Below are positions 17,569 through 27,132 of a stretch of 64,000 bases of DNA, one piece after another. Source of the DNA: Salinimicrobium sp. TH3 (lineage in GTDB: Bacteria > Bacteroidota > Bacteroidia > Flavobacteriales > Flavobacteriaceae); NCBI RefSeq assembly GCF_026676115.1, contig NZ_JAPONB010000008.1:124001-188000 (forward strand), written 5' to 3'. A program made the translations under genes and the position numbers. Below the pieces are notes generated by a model. It was not told the DNA's origin. It ran no database searches and saw only the letters and a list, made by a program, of their open reading frames with translations. Within the stretch, counting starts at the first letter, position 1, and every line of letters starts with the position of its first letter.

Positions 17569-18180
17569 ATGAGTCTATTTAGAAATTTTTTAAACCCTAA
17601 ATCTAAATCAGACAAAGGTCAGGATAAGGAAGATCATTCTGACCGTAGCAAGTACATGCCAGATGTTAAGCTCCCAACAGATGAGCGTTTTATGCTCAAT
17701 TTTAAAAACAACGGCGGCAAATTCCTATATTGTGAAAGTAACGAGGAGTTGATAGAAACATTTGAAAACATCATGTTGGAAAATGACTGGTATGAAAAAG
17801 AAGCTTGCTGTTTTGATCAAAATTTAAGGGATAAATTCTCTGACCAGAATCTGGATTTTAGCTATTCTGGAGAAGCGGCTTTTTTTCTTAGCACCTGTGA
17901 GTACCTCATTGCAAATGATGGATCTATCCTTATTTCCTCTAATCAAATCAAGGAAAAGAAACTAAAAGAATTGCCCTATAATTTTGTCATTTTAGCCTCT
18001 ACAAGCAAACTTGTAGATGCAATTGGAGAAGGTTTAAGGGGAATTAAATTTAAAAACAAAGATCGTATTCCTTCAAATATTACAACCATAAAGAATTTTG
18101 AGACCAACAAAGAAGGGGATTTTATGAGCTATGGAAGTAGCACAAAAAACCTATATTTGCTGCTTCTGGAAGATCTGTAA
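17569..18180 (+). CDS. LUD domain (LutC/YkgG-like) protein
   Basis: 203 residues. The C-terminal two-thirds follow the LUD fold: EAAFFLSTCEYLIANDGSI, then NFVILASTSKLVDAIGEGL and a terminal GSSTKNLYLLLLED. The LutABC set uses LUD proteins in lactate oxidation, but no LutA/LutB is nearby and the N-terminal 40 residues are charged and poorly conserved-looking. Here it heads an operon with cdsA (the next ATG lies 1 bp after its stop), psd and ACBP, a context pointing to envelope lipid metabolism. Its biochemical role is unknown. Confidence 0.85.
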   Translation: MSLFRNFLNPKSKSDKGQDKEDHSDRSKYMPDVKLPTDERFMLNFKNNGGKFLYCESNEELIETFENIMLENDWYEKEACCFDQNLRDKFSDQNLDFSYSGEAAFFLSTCEYLIANDGSILISSNQIKEKKLKELPYNFVILASTSKLVDAIGEGLRGIKFKNKDRIPSNITTIKNFETNKEGDFMSYGSSTKNLYLLLLEDL

Positions 18181-18181
18181 C

Positions 18182-18985
18182 ATGAAGGAAAATATTATTC
18201 GGGGTTTATCGGGAGTCATGTACGTATCTATACTCGTGGTCTCCATTTTCGCCTCGGAATTTGCCTTTACCACCCTTTTTCTATTATTCGGGGTTATCTG
18301 CTTAAGGGAACTGCAACGACTGCTACATCTTAAAAGCTTTCTAGGGTATCTTCTGTTAATTGGATTGTTTGTCATTTTCAGCTATATGCGCTGGAGTCCA
18401 TATGCCACCCTCGTTCTTTTGATGATCACCATTTTTGTGAATCTCTTTTTAGTCAAGGACCTAATGCTGGTCAATAAAATTCCGCTTTTTGAAAAGAAGA
18501 AGTATGTGATTATCATCTTCTATCTTATTGCTTCAATGATCTTTCTTACCCTCATTCCAAGCTATACAGGAGATTTCACACCAGAACTGGTGGTAGGGAT
18601 ATTTTCCCTTATTTGGATAAACGATACTTTTGCCTATCTTGTAGGTAAGAATTTTGGAAAAAAGAAGCTCTTTGAAAGGATCTCTCCAAAAAAGACAGTA
18701 GAAGGTTTCCTGGGAGGTCTTATTTTTAGTGCAATTGCCGCCTATCTTGTATTTTTCTTTACAGGGCTACTCGACATTCAAAAATGGATAGGATTAGCGG
18801 TGATTTTAAGCATTTTTGGAACCTTGGGAGATCTTATTCAATCTAAATTTAAACGACAGGCAGGGGTCAAAGACAGTGGAAGGCTTATGCCGGGACACGG
18901 TGGCTTGTTCGACAGGCTGGATAGCATTATCTTCGCGAGCCCTTTTGTTTATGCCTATTTACAACTAATTAACTATGTTTCATAA
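18182..18985 (+). CDS. cdsA: Phosphatidate cytidylyltransferase
   Basis: Makes CDP-diacylglycerol from phosphatidate and CTP. 267 residues, about eight transmembrane helices, and the C-terminal CdsA signature (DLIQSKFKRQAGVKDSG, then PGHGGLFDRLDS). I start at the ATG at 18182 (MKENIIRGLSG), directly after the LUD stop; an upstream frame start would overlap LUD by 50 bp. The stop overlaps psd by 11 bp, indicating translational coupling. Confidence 0.95.
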   Translation: MKENIIRGLSGVMYVSILVVSIFASEFAFTTLFLLFGVICLRELQRLLHLKSFLGYLLLIGLFVIFSYMRWSPYATLVLLMITIFVNLFLVKDLMLVNKIPLFEKKKYVIIIFYLIASMIFLTLIPSYTGDFTPELVVGIFSLIWINDTFAYLVGKNFGKKKLFERISPKKTVEGFLGGLIFSAIAAYLVFFFTGLLDIQKWIGLAVILSIFGTLGDLIQSKFKRQAGVKDSGRLMPGHGGLFDRLDSIIFASPFVYAYLQLINYVS

Positions 18986-19628
18986 AGAAGGATATAAAAT
19001 AATGGGAACTGCGATGATCCTGTTGATCATTGTAAACCTGCTTTCACAGGCTTTTATTTTCACCTATTGGATTAGGGTTGTTATTCTCGTTGGGTCCATT
19101 CTATTGTTCTTCCTGGTACTCCAGTTCTTTAGAAACCCCAAGAGGAATACCGAGATCAATGATGTACATGTGGTCGCACCGGTTGACGGTAAAGTAGTCG
19201 TCATTGAAGAAGTCTACGAAAAAGAATATTTTAAGGATAAGCGGTTAATGGTTTCTGTTTTCATGTCACCAATTAACGTGCATGTTACGAGACATCCTGT
19301 AGGTGGAATTGTAAAATACAGCGAATATCACCCGGGGAAATATCTTGTTGCCTGGCATCCAAAGGCAAGTGAAGAAAATGAACGCACTACGGTAGTCGTT
19401 GAAAATAAAGTTGCCGGAGAAATCCTGTATAGGCAAATCGCAGGGGCTCTGGCAAAGCGAATAGTCAATTATGCCAAAGTAGGCGAAGAAGTTGTACAGG
19501 GAAGCGACAGCGGCTTTATAAAATTTGGTTCCAGAGTAGATGTATTCCTTCCCTTAGGTACCCAGCTGGAAGTTAAACTGAATCAAAAAGTAAAAGGTGG
19601 AATTAGTCTCATTGCCAAAGTTTCCTAA
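18975..19628 (+). CDS. psd: Phosphatidylserine decarboxylase (short, proenzyme type)
   Basis: Pyruvoyl-dependent decarboxylation of phosphatidylserine to phosphatidylethanolamine. 217 residues with two N-terminal transmembrane helices (about 10-50) and the soluble catalytic domain (VVAPVDGKVVVIEE, SVFMSPINVHVTRHPVGG). The self-cleavage pair G185-S186 in FGSRVDVFLP would generate the pyruvoyl group. It is the compact form (PSD-B/archaetidylserine-like). Overlaps cdsA, its pathway predecessor. pssA is not in the window. Confidence 0.94.
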   Translation: MFHKEGYKIMGTAMILLIIVNLLSQAFIFTYWIRVVILVGSILLFFLVLQFFRNPKRNTEINDVHVVAPVDGKVVVIEEVYEKEYFKDKRLMVSVFMSPINVHVTRHPVGGIVKYSEYHPGKYLVAWHPKASEENERTTVVVENKVAGEILYRQIAGALAKRIVNYAKVGEEVVQGSDSGFIKFGSRVDVFLPLGTQLEVKLNQKVKGGISLIAKVS

Positions 19629-19638
19629 TCTAACAGCC

Positions 19639-19905
19639 ATGACTCCTGAAGAAGTTGATAAGGAATTTTTGAAGGCTTATGAAAAAGCCAGTAAGACTTC
19701 CCTGAAGTTCCCGCCAGATATTATGCTACAGCTCTATGCTTTTTATAAACAGGCCACAGAGCACACCAGAGTATACATTCCTTCTGGTGACAGTGATGTC
19801 AAAAATGCTTTTAAACTGAACGCTCTGCTCCAGGTGCGAAACATGACTCCGCAGGAAGCAAAGGAAGCGTACATTAAACTTGTCGATGAGAATATTGTCG
19901 ATTAG
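19639..19905 (+). CDS. Acyl-CoA-binding protein
   Basis: 88 residues of the ACBP family: FLKAYEKASK, PPDIMLQLYAFYKQATEH, KNAFKLNALLQVRNMTPQEAKEAYI, a four-helix bundle. It binds long-chain acyl-CoA and delivers it to lipid synthesis or beta-oxidation. I use the ATG at 19639; an in-frame GTG at 19597 lies inside psd. As the last gene of the LUD-cdsA-psd operon it fits phospholipid synthesis. Several motif positions vary from the eukaryotic KWxAW pattern. Confidence 0.88.
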   Translation: MTPEEVDKEFLKAYEKASKTSLKFPPDIMLQLYAFYKQATEHTRVYIPSGDSDVKNAFKLNALLQVRNMTPQEAKEAYIKLVDENIVD

Positions 19906-20253
19906 TTAAGAAAGGAATTTTAATTTATCAATTCCAAAAACCACATTAACCAGAAAGTTTTTGGACCGGGTTAATTCCTGGAAATCTCTGTTTTATTGCT
20001 TTAAAAAAGGTAATGGCAAAGCTTTTTAATATACGAGGAATTTGCTTGGTGTATAAAGCATTAGGCCCCAATTTTTCGGTGACAGACACAAAATCCCCAC
20101 CCCCATAGATCTAAATTTAATCCTTCTCCATTTTGGAAAAGCAGAATTACGCCAGGTCACATTTCACATGATCTGAAAACCTCTTTCGATTGTTTCTTCT
20201 ACTAAAGAACCTACTTTGTAGAAATGCTCTGAAAACTTTTAAAAAGTAAATGA
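19906..20253. other. Intergenic region between ACBP and valS 3' ends, no gene seen
   Basis: About 350 bp of AT-rich DNA between two converging genes. The longest ATG frame (20013-20108, 31 residues) has no family resemblance and no promoter, so I do not call it. The valS-proximal end holds the inverted repeat at 20254-20287. Confidence 0.5.
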
Positions 20254-20287
20254 ACCAGTTAATTTTTAAAATTAAAAATCAACTGGT
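20254..20287 (-). terminator. Long AT-rich inverted repeat downstream of valS
   Basis: Two 17-nt arms beginning ACCAGTT and ending AACTGGT match at 15 of 17 positions with no loop, 31 bp beyond the valS stop. It may be a terminator or processing site; no clean T-run follows on the minus strand. Confidence 0.45.
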
Positions 20288-20318
20288 GAAACTAACTCTA
20301 TTCCCAAAACCTCACTAT

Positions 20319-22946
20319 TTAAGAAAGTGCTTCTAAGCTCGCCAGTATTGCTTCTATTTTTGCTTCGGCATCGGCTTTTTTCTGCTTCTCGTTCTCCACA
20401 ACCTTTGCAGGAGCACCGCCAACAAACTTTTCATTAGACAATTTCTTTTCTACCGACTTCAGGAATCCGCGGGTATAGTTCAATTCTTCTTCAAGCTTTG
20501 CTTTCTCGGCATCAACATCTATCGCACCTGCAACAGGAATGAAATAATCATTTGATTTCACTCTGAACGAAAGTGCACCTTTTACTTGTGCATCTGTATA
20601 TCCAAGCGTAGAAATATTACCCAATTTTTCGATAACAGGATCAAAAGTACCGGCAACATTTTCGTTGTTAAGGACGTGTAATTCAATCTGATCTTTATAA
20701 GAGATATTCTTTTCTTTCCTGATGCTTCTTATCCCCGAAATAACTTCTGAAGCCACCGTGAATTCTTCAACTAAAGAAGCATCAAAGTTTTCAACTTCTG
20801 GCCAGGATGAAATGATAAGCGCTTCATTTTCTGAACGCTCCTTCATTGACTGCCAGATCTCTTCAGATACAAAAGGCACAAAGGGATGGAGTATCTTCAA
20901 ATTATTTTCCAGGATCTCTGTCACTGCATCAAAAGTAACCTTGTCCATAGGTTGCCCGTAAACCGGCTTCACCATTTCCAGGAACCAGGAACAGTAATCG
21001 TCCCACACCAGCTTATAAGTTGCCATTAAAGCATCACTCATGCGATACTTTTTATAGTTATCATCGATCTCTTGCAGGCTCTTCTGGAATTTTGCCTTAT
21101 ACCACTGTATTGCAATTTTTGCAGCTTCGGGTTGCTCTGCTTTATCGGAAACTTCCCAGGAATTTACCAGCTTAAAGGAGTTCCATATTTTATTTACAAA
21201 CGCCCCACCCTGCTTGCACAGATCTTCTTCAAACATCAGGTCATTCCCTGCAGGGGAACTCAAAAGCATCCCTACTCTAACCCCATCTGCACCATAAGCA
21301 TCTATAAGTCCAAGAGGATCGGGGGAATTACCCAGGGATTTTGACATTTTACGACGCTGTTTGTCGCGAACAATTCCGGTAAGGTAAACGTTGTTAAAAG
21401 GTTTTTGATCCCTGTATTCATATCCCGCAATGATCATTCGCGCCACCCAGAAGAAAAGGATCTCGGGTGCAGTAACCAAATCATTGGTTGGGTAGTAATA
21501 ATTAATTTCTTTATTATCCGGCTCCAGGATCCCGTTAAAAACACTAATTGGCCATAACCAGGAAGAAAACCAGGTATCCAGCGCATCTTTGTCCTGCGTA
21601 AGGTCGGCGGCTGTAAGATCTTTCCCCGATTGTTTCCGCGCCAATTCCAGGGCTTCTTCCGGAGTTTCGGCCACAACAAAATCTTCCTTTCCGTCTCCAT
21701 AGAAAAATGCAGGAATTTGTTGCCCCCATACCAATTGACGGCTAATGTTCCAATCCCGAACATTTTCCATCCAGTGACGATAGGTATTTACAAATTTATC
21801 GGGCACAAGGTTCACCTCTTTTTCCAATACAGCATCAAGAGCAGGCTGGGCTAATTCTTTCATTTTAAGGAACCATTGATCACTCAATTTTGGCTCTATA
21901 ACTGCACCGGTGCGCTCACTGGTCCCCACCTTGTTCACATGCTCCTCGGTCTTAACAAGGATCCCTTTTTCCTCCAGGTCCTTCACCATTTGCTTTCGGG
22001 CCTCAAAACGATCCATCCCCTCGTACTGCATTCCGAAAGAATTTAGGGTAGCATCGTCGTGAAAAATATCGATCACCTCGAGATTATGCTTGTCACCAAG
22101 CATCTTATCATTTTCATCATGTGCCGGAGTCACTTTTAAACATCCGGTACCAAATTCCACATCAACATATTCATCCTCTATGATAGGAATAACCCTCTCG
22201 CATAGAGGCACAATTGCTTTTTTACCTTTTAGATGGATAAATCGCTCATCATTTGGATTAATACAAATTGCAGTATCTCCCAAAATTGTCTCGGGACGGG
22301 TGGTTGCTATGGTAAGCGTATCTTCTGTGCCTTCAATTTTATATTTTAGATAGTACAAATGCCCCTGCCGCTCCTGATAGATCACTTCTTCATCGGAAAG
22401 CGTGGTTTTTGCCTGTGGATCCCAGTTTACCATACGATAACCGCGGTAGATATGTCCTTTGCGATAAAGATCAACAAAGACTTTGATCACCGAGGCTGAC
22501 ATATCATCATCCATCGTGAATTTGGTGCGTTCCCAGTCACAGGAAGCTCCCAGTTTCTTTAACTGCTCGAGGATAATTCCTCCATGCTTGTGAGTCCAGT
22601 CCCACGCGTGCTTCAGGAATTCTTCTCTTGAAAGATCATTTTTATCAATTCCTTCAGCTTTTAGCTTGGCAACCACTTTTGCTTCCGTAGCAATAGAAGC
22701 GTGGTCTGTTCCCGGCACCCAGCAGGCATTATAACCTTTTAGCCTTGCCCGCCTGATCAACACATCCTGAATCGTGTTGTTAAGCATGTGGCCCATGTGC
22801 AACACCCCTGTAACATTGGGCGGCGGAATCACGATCGTATACGGCTCCCTTTCATCAACTTCAGAATGAAAATAATTGTTTTTCATCCAGTAGTCATACC
22901 ATTTATTTTCAACTTCCCGGGCTACGTAATTTGATGCTACAGTCAT
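20319..22946 (-). CDS. valS: Valyl-tRNA synthetase
   Basis: Class I aminoacyl-tRNA synthetase charging tRNA-Val, 875 residues. The HIGH-type motif is [13 protein letters not shown] (about 41-53). A CP1 editing domain ([13 protein letters not shown]) follows, then the KMSKS loop [10 protein letters not shown] near 530-545. The anticodon-binding domain comes next, and a C-terminal coiled coil ([20 protein letters not shown]) is the tRNA-binding arm typical of ValS. A -7 box (TACTTTTG on the minus strand, 22976-22983) lies about 30 bp upstream. Monocistronic. Confidence 0.97.
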   Translation of the reverse strand: MTVASNYVAREVENKWYDYWMKNNYFHSEVDEREPYTIVIPPPNVTGVLHMGHMLNNTIQDVLIRRARLKGYNACWVPGTDHASIATEAKVVAKLKAEGIDKNDLSREEFLKHAWDWTHKHGGIILEQLKKLGASCDWERTKFTMDDDMSASVIKVFVDLYRKGHIYRGYRMVNWDPQAKTTLSDEEVIYQERQGHLYYLKYKIEGTEDTLTIATTRPETILGDTAICINPNDERFIHLKGKKAIVPLCERVIPIIEDEYVDVEFGTGCLKVTPAHDENDKMLGDKHNLEVIDIFHDDATLNSFGMQYEGMDRFEARKQMVKDLEEKGILVKTEEHVNKVGTSERTGAVIEPKLSDQWFLKMKELAQPALDAVLEKEVNLVPDKFVNTYRHWMENVRDWNISRQLVWGQQIPAFFYGDGKEDFVVAETPEEALELARKQSGKDLTAADLTQDKDALDTWFSSWLWPISVFNGILEPDNKEINYYYPTNDLVTAPEILFFWVARMIIAGYEYRDQKPFNNVYLTGIVRDKQRRKMSKSLGNSPDPLGLIDAYGADGVRVGMLLSSPAGNDLMFEEDLCKQGGAFVNKIWNSFKLVNSWEVSDKAEQPEAAKIAIQWYKAKFQKSLQEIDDNYKKYRMSDALMATYKLVWDDYCSWFLEMVKPVYGQPMDKVTFDAVTEILENNLKILHPFVPFVSEEIWQSMKERSENEALIISSWPEVENFDASLVEEFTVASEVISGIRSIRKEKNISYKDQIELHVLNNENVAGTFDPVIEKLGNISTLGYTDAQVKGALSFRVKSNDYFIPVAGAIDVDAEKAKLEEELNYTRGFLKSVEKKLSNEKFVGGAPAKVVENEKQKKADAEAKIEAILASLEALS

Positions 22947-22975
22947 TCTTTGGTGCGGTTTTTGGAATATCTTGG

Positions 22976-22983
22976 CAAAAGTA
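22976..22983 (-). promoter_or_regulatory. -7 box of valS
   Basis: Plus-strand CAAAAGTA reads TACTTTTG on the minus strand, fitting TAnnTTTG. No clear -33 element. Confidence 0.45.
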
Positions 22984-23031
22984 ATTATAACTTCAGGATT
23001 AAAAAAGGCAGAGCAGTGGATTGCCTTTTTA

Positions 23032-23064
23032 TTTGCTACAATAAACAGATTAGTAGTATATTTA
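23032..23064 (+). promoter_or_regulatory. Promoter of the DUF1573 gene (TTTG-N21-TATATTTA)
   Basis: TTTG at 23032-23035 and TATATTTA at 23057-23064, separated by exactly 21 bp, the same spacing as the ddl, MATE and M28 promoters here. The last G is A. Confidence 0.6.
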
Positions 23065-23087
23065 CAATTCTGATTAAATTAAAAACT

Positions 23088-23459
23088 ATGAAAAAATTAA
23101 TTGCAATTGCCATTTTCGTTTTAGTCGGTTTCGCAGTTCAGGCTCAGGAAACAGCAAAAATCGAATTTAAGTCTGAAGTGATTGACTATGGCGAAATAGC
23201 AAAGGGAAGTGACGGCGTTCGCGTCTTTGAATTCACAAATACTGGAAATGTTGCTCTTGTGATTACAGATGTAACTTCAAGTTGTGGATGTACTATCCCC
23301 GAAAGACCTAAAGATCCTATCGCTCCAGGTGAAACTGGCGAGATCAAAGTTAAATATGACACCAAAATTGTAGGACCTATTAGAAAGACCATCACAGTTT
23401 ATTCTAATGCAGAAGAGCCTGCAAAATCGATCAAGATCAAAGGAAGAGTTTTAGAATAA
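23088..23459 (+). CDS. Secreted DUF1573 domain protein
   Basis: 123 residues. Signal peptide MKKLIAIAIFVLVGFAVQAQ, then a single Ig-like DUF1573 domain with VFEFTNTGNVALVITDVTSSCGCTIPE and PIAPGETGEIKVKYDT. The SSCGCT motif is characteristic. The family is abundant in Bacteroidota and presumed periplasmic; the function is unknown. The ATG at 23088 is chosen for the signal peptide; the frame upstream to 22950 is non-coding leader with a promoter. A strong terminator follows. Confidence 0.92.
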   Translation: MKKLIAIAIFVLVGFAVQAQETAKIEFKSEVIDYGEIAKGSDGVRVFEFTNTGNVALVITDVTSSCGCTIPERPKDPIAPGETGEIKVKYDTKIVGPIRKTITVYSNAEEPAKSIKIKGRVLE

Positions 23460-23465
23460 GACTTT

Positions 23466-23486
23466 CCAGAAATGACATTTTTGAAG
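23466..23486. repeat. CAAAAATG-type palindrome after DUF1573
   Basis: AAATG-A-CATTT core flanked by GA and TTGAAG, beginning 6 bp past the stop codon and running into the terminator. Confidence 0.45.
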
Positions 23487-23506
23487 CCCCTTTTTGAGGG
23501 GCTTTT
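23484..23506 (+). terminator. Terminator of the DUF1573 gene
   Basis: AAGCCCC/GGGGCTT stem, extendable by one T-A pair, followed by T6. It ends 1 bp before the stop codon of the convergent aspartic protease gene. Confidence 0.9.
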
Positions 23507-24829
23507 TTATTTTAAAGGATTTCTCAATTGAAATTCAAATTCCATCTTTTGGTCCTTCCGAAGCACTTGCATTTTAATTTTCTTACCTTCTCCAGAGGTA
23601 AAAAAGCTATTAAAATCATTAAGGTCCAGCTTCCAGGCGTCACGCCCATTGATCTTTAGTACCTCATCCCCCACCTTGAGCCCTGCTTTTATTGCAGGAG
23701 AATCTGGTCTTAACCTGGCTATTTGGAAAGCCGGCTTTAATTCGAACTTCCTATAGAGTGACGGCTCAAGGATGATTTCATTTTTACTCAGTTCCCTTGA
23801 AGAGATAGATCTCACAACTTCCTCATAAGATTCTACAATCTGGTACCCCTTATGTTCCAGTACTATCCCACTTAAATTATGCCTGAATTCGTTATTTCTC
23901 CATTTGTTGCCCCTCAAGTAAAGCTTTTGATCCCGGTAATCAAAAACTACATGGAACCGCTTTAGAATCTCTGCCCCCATACTCCCGTTGCGTGCGTGAT
24001 ATGTTTTTAATCCTTCAACCGAAAGACTATCGGGAAAAGAGGCAGAGACATTATTTAGAACCTCTTCCCCTATAGTTAATGTTTCAACGATACCACGCTC
24101 CCCTACCACATCACCCAACAAGCCCCGGCCAAGAAAATCGTGAAAAGTATTCTGGGGAACATGTATCTTTTCGGAATCGGAGAAAAGCCATAGAGCGTCG
24201 CTAAGACCATTATCTAGAAGTAGGGTTGCTCTCGACTCCTTTCCTTCAATGTTAAGCGCCACCTGTACATAAGGTTTATCCTGAAAAAACTCCAGGGGCA
24301 CTTCCTTATATCTTCTGAGTTTCTTACTGTATTTTTCAGGATCGTGAAGCACAAGGAAGCGCCTTGGATAATTTATCTCCACTACAAAATCTTTAAAAAG
24401 ATCGTAGCCAATGATCCCGTGAACAGGAACTCCCAGCCTGGGAGAGAAATTAATATCAGGGTCATAAATGACGTAAACATTAAGATTTGTACTGGTTGTA
24501 TTTCCTAACCTAAACTCATTATTGGAAGATCTATAAGCTTTGATCAATTCTTCCCCGCCTATACCCCTTAAAAAGATCCTTTCGGCCGATTTGAGTAAAA
24601 GAGTATCTTCTTCATTGAGCGTGAGCAATACTGTGGTCTTTACACCTGTATCTACAAGAAAGGAAAGTTGGGTCCCATTAAGTTCCACTGGTACAATAAT
24701 GAGATTATTGACCATTTCAAATTTTATCCGGTCCTTTTTCTTTCCATCTTTGATCCTGAAGTTCTCCTGACCAAACCCGGAAGTAATGGCGGCACATAAC
24801 AGCAATATGAACAGCTTAAACGTAAGCAT
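23507..24829 (-). CDS. Secreted retropepsin-like aspartic protease with PDZ domain
   Basis: 440 residues with an N-terminal signal peptide (LFILLLCAAITSGFGQ). There are two aspartyl-protease lobes: the first has the classic D-T-G in FLVDTGVKTTVLL (about residue 60), the second D-N-G in LLLDNGLSDALWLF (about 205). A PDZ domain (about 365-440, PDSPAIKAGLKVGDEVLKINGRD) follows. Retropepsins usually have one lobe and dimerise; this one appears fused in tandem, as in other Bacteroidota PDZ-aspartyl proteases. Substrate unknown, probably periplasmic proteins. Confidence 0.88.
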   Translation of the reverse strand: MLTFKLFILLLCAAITSGFGQENFRIKDGKKKDRIKFEMVNNLIIVPVELNGTQLSFLVDTGVKTTVLLTLNEEDTLLLKSAERIFLRGIGGEELIKAYRSSNNEFRLGNTTSTNLNVYVIYDPDINFSPRLGVPVHGIIGYDLFKDFVVEINYPRRFLVLHDPEKYSKKLRRYKEVPLEFFQDKPYVQVALNIEGKESRATLLLDNGLSDALWLFSDSEKIHVPQNTFHDFLGRGLLGDVVGERGIVETLTIGEEVLNNVSASFPDSLSVEGLKTYHARNGSMGAEILKRFHVVFDYRDQKLYLRGNKWRNNEFRHNLSGIVLEHKGYQIVESYEEVVRSISSRELSKNEIILEPSLYRKFELKPAFQIARLRPDSPAIKAGLKVGDEVLKINGRDAWKLDLNDFNSFFTSGEGKKIKMQVLRKDQKMEFEFQLRNPLK

Positions 24830-24916
24830 GACGGCCGAATTAGGATGTCATAAAAATTACGAAAATTATCGTTGTCAAGTTTAATTTTTGCAACTTTGTA
24901 GGCCAAAATTTTAAGT

Positions 24917-26107
24917 ATGCCACGCATTTCAAACAAGGGGCAGTCAATGCCCGAATCTCCTATAAGAAAATTGGTCCCCTACGCTGAAGCCGCCATTAAA
25001 AAAGGTCGCACAATTTATCAGCTAAACATTGGGCAGCCCGATATTAAAACTCCGGCGAAAGCCCTTGCCGCAGTTAAGAACAACGACATTGAAGTTCTTT
25101 CCTACAGCCACTCTGCAGGTTTTGAAAGTTATCGTACCAAACTTGCCGCCTACTACAGGAAACATGACATCAATATTTCGGCCAATGAATTGATCATCAC
25201 CACGGGTGGGTCTGAAGCATTGATGTTTACAATGGGTAGTATTTGCGATGCAGGTGATGAAGTGATCATTCCCGAGCCATTTTACGCCAACTACAATGGT
25301 TTCGCAACAGCATCTGGCGTTACCGTAGTACCTGTAAAATCTAAATTCGAAGACAGCTTTGCCCTGCCTCCAATTTCTGAATTCGAGAAACTCATAACTC
25401 CCAAAACAAAAGCCATTCTTATTTGTAACCCGGGGAATCCCACAGGTTACCTTTACACGAAAGAGGAGATCGACCAATTGGCCGAAGTTGTCAAAAAGCA
25501 CGATCTTTTCATTGTGGCCGATGAAGTATACCGTGAATTTGCTTATGACGGGGCTCAACACCACTCTATTATGAGTGTTCCCGGGTTAGAGCAAAATGCG
25601 ATTATGATTGATTCCGTCTCCAAACGTTATAGCATGTGTGGCGCCCGTATTGGCTGTGTAGTATCCAAAAATGAAGATTTTATGGCTACAGCGATGAAAT
25701 TCGCACAAGCACGTCTAAGCCCTCCGACCTTTGCCCAAATCGCAAGTGAAGCTGCCCTCGATACAGAGCAGGAATATTTTGATGAAGTTATTGAAGAATA
25801 CACTTCCCGAAGAAACACTCTCGTTCAGGGTCTTGAGCAGATCAAGGGGGTAAGAGTAGCCAATCCTAAAGGCGCTTTCTATTGTATTGCTGAATTACCT
25901 GTTGCAGATGCCGAGGCTTTCGCTAAATGGCTCCTGGAAAGCTTTGAAATAGACAATGAAACCATAATGGTAGCTCCTGCCGCCGGCTTCTATTCTACTC
26001 CAAACACAGGAAAGAACCAGGTGAGAATCGCTTATGTACTTAAGAAAGAAAACCTGTTGAGAGCTATAGAGCTCCTAAAGGAAGCATTAAAGCAGTACAA
26101 AGGATAA
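24917..26107 (+). CDS. Class I/II pyridoxal-phosphate aminotransferase
   Basis: 396 residues of fold type I. LNIGQPDIKTP is at the N-terminus, TTGGSEALMFTM forms the phosphate cup, and ICNPGNPTG, IVADEVYREFAY and SVSKRYSMCGARIG follow, the last carrying the Schiff-base lysine near 236. The overall pattern is AspC/Aro8-like (aspartate or aromatic aminotransferase); the exact donor and acceptor cannot be read. Separated by 2 bp from murB, so co-transcribed. The weak -7 box CAACTTTG (24891-24898) is preceded by TTG at 24872. Confidence 0.92.
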   Translation: MPRISNKGQSMPESPIRKLVPYAEAAIKKGRTIYQLNIGQPDIKTPAKALAAVKNNDIEVLSYSHSAGFESYRTKLAAYYRKHDINISANELIITTGGSEALMFTMGSICDAGDEVIIPEPFYANYNGFATASGVTVVPVKSKFEDSFALPPISEFEKLITPKTKAILICNPGNPTGYLYTKEEIDQLAEVVKKHDLFIVADEVYREFAYDGAQHHSIMSVPGLEQNAIMIDSVSKRYSMCGARIGCVVSKNEDFMATAMKFAQARLSPPTFAQIASEAALDTEQEYFDEVIEEYTSRRNTLVQGLEQIKGVRVANPKGAFYCIAELPVADAEAFAKWLLESFEIDNETIMVAPAAGFYSTPNTGKNQVRIAYVLKKENLLRAIELLKEALKQYKG

Positions 26108-26109
26108 AT

Positions 26110-27123
26110 ATGAAGGTTCTTACAAACGTTTCCCTTAAGCCATATAATACCTTCGGCATAGATGTGAGTGCCCGCAAATTAGTGGAAGTAACTTCTGTTG
26201 AAGAGCTTCGGGAAGTTTTGAAGAACATGTATGCATCAGAGCTTTTGATCCTTGGCGGCGGAAGTAATATGCTTCTCACCAAAGATGTAAAGCAAACGGT
26301 GATCTACATAAATCTTAAGGGACGGGAGATTCTTGAGGAAACTGAAGATGAAGTCGTAGTGCAGGCTATGGCCGGTGAGAACTGGCATGAATTTGTATTA
26401 TTCTGCATAAATAAAGGCTTTGGTGGTCTTGAGAATCTTTCATTGATCCCGGGGAAAGTAGGTACAGCTCCAATTCAAAATATTGGTGCCTATGGTGTGG
26501 AACTTAAGGACAGTTTTGTAAGCTGTACCGCAATGGACTTACAAACTCTGCAATTAAAGACCTTTAGCCGGGAAGAATGCCGCTTTGGCTACAGAGATTC
26601 CATCTTTAAAAACGAAGCAAAAGGCAAGTATATAATAACAAGCGTTAGCTTCAGGCTTCATAAGAGAGATCATGAGCTTAATACCTCCTATGGTTCCATA
26701 GATCAATATCTGGAAGAGCAGGGAGTCAAAAACCCTACAATTGGAGATGTTTCCAAAGCCGTAATAAGCATCCGTCAATCCAAGTTACCAGATCCCAGAG
26801 AGCTGGGTAACAGCGGAAGTTTTTTTAAAAATCCGGTTGTTTCAAAGGAAACACTAAAGGAACTTCAGCAGGAATTTCCGGAAATTCCGTTTTATGAGAT
26901 CGATGAAGACCATGTAAAGGTTCCTGCCGGCTGGTTAATTGACCGCGCCGGACTCAAAGGCTTCCGGGAAGGAGATGCCGGAGTTCATAAGAAACAGGCA
27001 CTCGTGCTTGTGAACTATGGAAATGCAACAGGACAGGAAATACTGGCACTGTCTGGAAAAATTCAGCAGAAGATTAAGGAGATGTTTGGAATCGAGATCA
27101 TCCCTGAGGTCAATATTATTTGA
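26110..27123 (+). CDS. murB: UDP-N-acetylenolpyruvoylglucosamine reductase
   Basis: FAD/NADPH reduction of UDP-GlcNAc-enolpyruvate to UDP-MurNAc. 337 residues, type I (E. coli-like). FAD-binding motif LGGGSNMLL, NIGAYGVELKD and FGYRDSIFK are followed by the catalytic Ser in GNSGSFFKNP and the C-terminal block AGLKGFREGDAGVHKKQALVLVN. Second gene after the aminotransferase. The transcript ends in an unusually long palindromic terminator. Confidence 0.96.
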   Translation: MKVLTNVSLKPYNTFGIDVSARKLVEVTSVEELREVLKNMYASELLILGGGSNMLLTKDVKQTVIYINLKGREILEETEDEVVVQAMAGENWHEFVLFCINKGFGGLENLSLIPGKVGTAPIQNIGAYGVELKDSFVSCTAMDLQTLQLKTFSREECRFGYRDSIFKNEAKGKYIITSVSFRLHKRDHELNTSYGSIDQYLEEQGVKNPTIGDVSKAVISIRQSKLPDPRELGNSGSFFKNPVVSKETLKELQQEFPEIPFYEIDEDHVKVPAGWLIDRAGLKGFREGDAGVHKKQALVLVNYGNATGQEILALSGKIQQKIKEMFGIEIIPEVNII

Positions 27124-27132
27124 GCAGGGTAA

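Noticed and set aside
20013-20108. 31-residue ORF in the ACBP-valS gap
   Set aside because: No recognisable family or promoter, and the composition looks like the surrounding non-coding DNA.
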